DNA from: Trichomonas tenax
Taxonomy: Eukaryota > Parabasalia > Trichomonadida > Trichomonadidae
Length of the DNA: 13,476 bases
Direction of reading: 5' to 3'
NCBI GenBank assembly: GCA_023091735.1
Contig: JALKBU010001267.1
Coordinates: 1-13,476 of the forward strand
The first letter of the stretch is position 1. Each line of letters opens with the position of its first letter. Shown piece after piece: positions 13,150 to 13,476 of this stretch. The translations under genes and the position numbers were made by a program. The notes under the pieces were generated by a model. It was not told the origin of the DNA. It searched no databases and saw only the letters and a program-made list of their open reading frames with translations.

Positions 13150-13198
13150 TTATATAAAAATAAAATAAAAAATTAATAATTAACATTAAGTTTTTTAA
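13150..13198. promoter_or_regulatory. Divergent promoter spacer between the coiled-coil gene and the right-edge gene
   Basis: A 49-bp AT-rich spacer with minus-strand TTTTTTAT (13172-13165) and a plus-strand TTTTTT (13191-13196) directly before the ATG at 13199. The plus-strand signal is a weaker match than the others. Confidence 0.35.
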
Positions 13199-13476
13199 AT
13201 GAAAAAGTTGAAGATGAACATGATTAAGAAGAATCAAATTTAATCGAACAAGAAAAAGAAGAATTAAATTTAATTAAACATAATCAAAAAGAAACAAAAC
13301 TAAAAATAATAAAACCAATTACTGAGTCAACAATATTTAAAACTGTTGATGAATTTAATGAGTACTATGCGAATAATAAGAAGATATTCGAAGAAAACAC
13401 TACCTGCAAATTAAATAAAATGTTTAAAATTGAGGACAAATGTCAAGACCCAGAGGGTCATGGTTTCAAAATTAAA
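13199..13476 (+). pseudogene. Partial, broken gene at the right edge (unrecognised)
   Basis: The ATG at 13199 opens only 14 codons. A different frame, beginning GAAAAAGTTGAAGATGAA at 13201, has a TAA at 13225-13227 and is then open for 83 codons to the window edge. It encodes two similar Glu/Asn/Leu-rich repeats of about 10 residues (EESNLIEQEK, EELNLIKHNQK). A more complex stretch follows: PITESTIFKTVDEFNEYY and CKLNKMFKIED. A perfect hairpin, GACCC-AGA-GGGTC (13447-13459), lies near the edge. The frame change plus stop suggest decay, though a later start cannot be excluded. I do not recognise the family. Confidence 0.45.
13447..13459. repeat. GC-rich hairpin in the right-edge gene
   Basis: GACCC-AGA-GGGTC, a perfect 5-bp stem with a 3-nt loop, within an open frame that is otherwise very AT-rich. 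Confidence 0.6.

Larger units (their letters stand above)
3232..13476. mobile_element. Maverick/Polinton-like element, left end and body (right end outside the window)
   Basis: The element begins AGTTAGTAATTAGATG at 3232, the exact inner edge of the inverted repeat shared with 1-1034. Its body carries an rve-type integrase, a protein-primed family B DNA polymerase with HNH-like insert, a capsid-like protein and several unrecognised small genes. This gene set defines Mavericks/Polintons. At least 10.2 kb lies in the window; the family is usually 15-20 kb, so the other end should lie several kb to the right. No packaging ATPase or maturation protease is seen here. The integrase and polymerase are both inactivated, so this copy is non-autonomous. 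The flanking hexamer AGAGGT (3226-3231) is the predicted target duplication. Confidence 0.8.

Overview
The window looks like AT-rich, intron-poor protist DNA filled with Maverick/Polinton-type elements, giant virus-like DNA transposons. The best fit is a Trichomonas vaginalis-like parabasalid. Reasons: a protein-primed family B DNA polymerase with an inserted HNH-like motif, a retroviral-type (rve) integrase, a KilA-N family gene, intronless genes packed within tens of bases, and one host-style Inr element (TCACA) just upstream of the KilA-N start. The species call rests on recognition of gene families, not on a search. I see no rRNA, tRNA or CRISPR array.

Layout. Positions 1-1034 are the end of one element; its terminus reads ...ACT at 1034. 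Positions 3232-13476 are the beginning and body of a second element, which starts AGTTAGT at 3232. The two ends face each other and are long inverted copies (1-1034 versus 3232-4048). Each copy holds a small basic-protein gene (83-412 and 3634-3966), a divergent promoter, and the start of the next gene (1-29 and 4020 onward). The non-coding part has tandem duplications, (TTAG)n tracts and a 45-nt subterminal palindrome. Between the ends, 1035-3231 is debris of other elements: a decayed small amphipathic-protein gene, a frameshifted KilA-N gene, an intact 76-residue cationic protein gene and a frameshifted phage tail-collar-like gene.

Element body. On the + strand are a 143-residue charged protein and a 747-residue protein with a capsid-like N-terminus, both open. 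On the - strand are the integrase (8416-6813; one in-frame TAG and a frameshift), the DNA polymerase (12054-8442; four in-frame stops and a frameshift), and two unrecognised genes (12511-12020, 13149-12529). A partial, broken + strand gene runs off the right edge. Reading the family pattern, the polymerase would copy the element from protein-capped ends, the integrase would insert it, and the 747-residue protein may form a shell. Here the polymerase and integrase are dead, so this copy cannot move on its own.

Two signals cut across the genes. First, nearly every element gene has a T5-8AT tract about 9-15 nt before its ATG. Second, the coding regions are studded with short GC-rich perfect hairpins, mostly 4-5 bp stems with 3-nt loops. 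Two multi-hairpin inserts lie in the polymerase, one of them carrying an in-frame stop. These in-gene palindromes are the least explained structure in the window.
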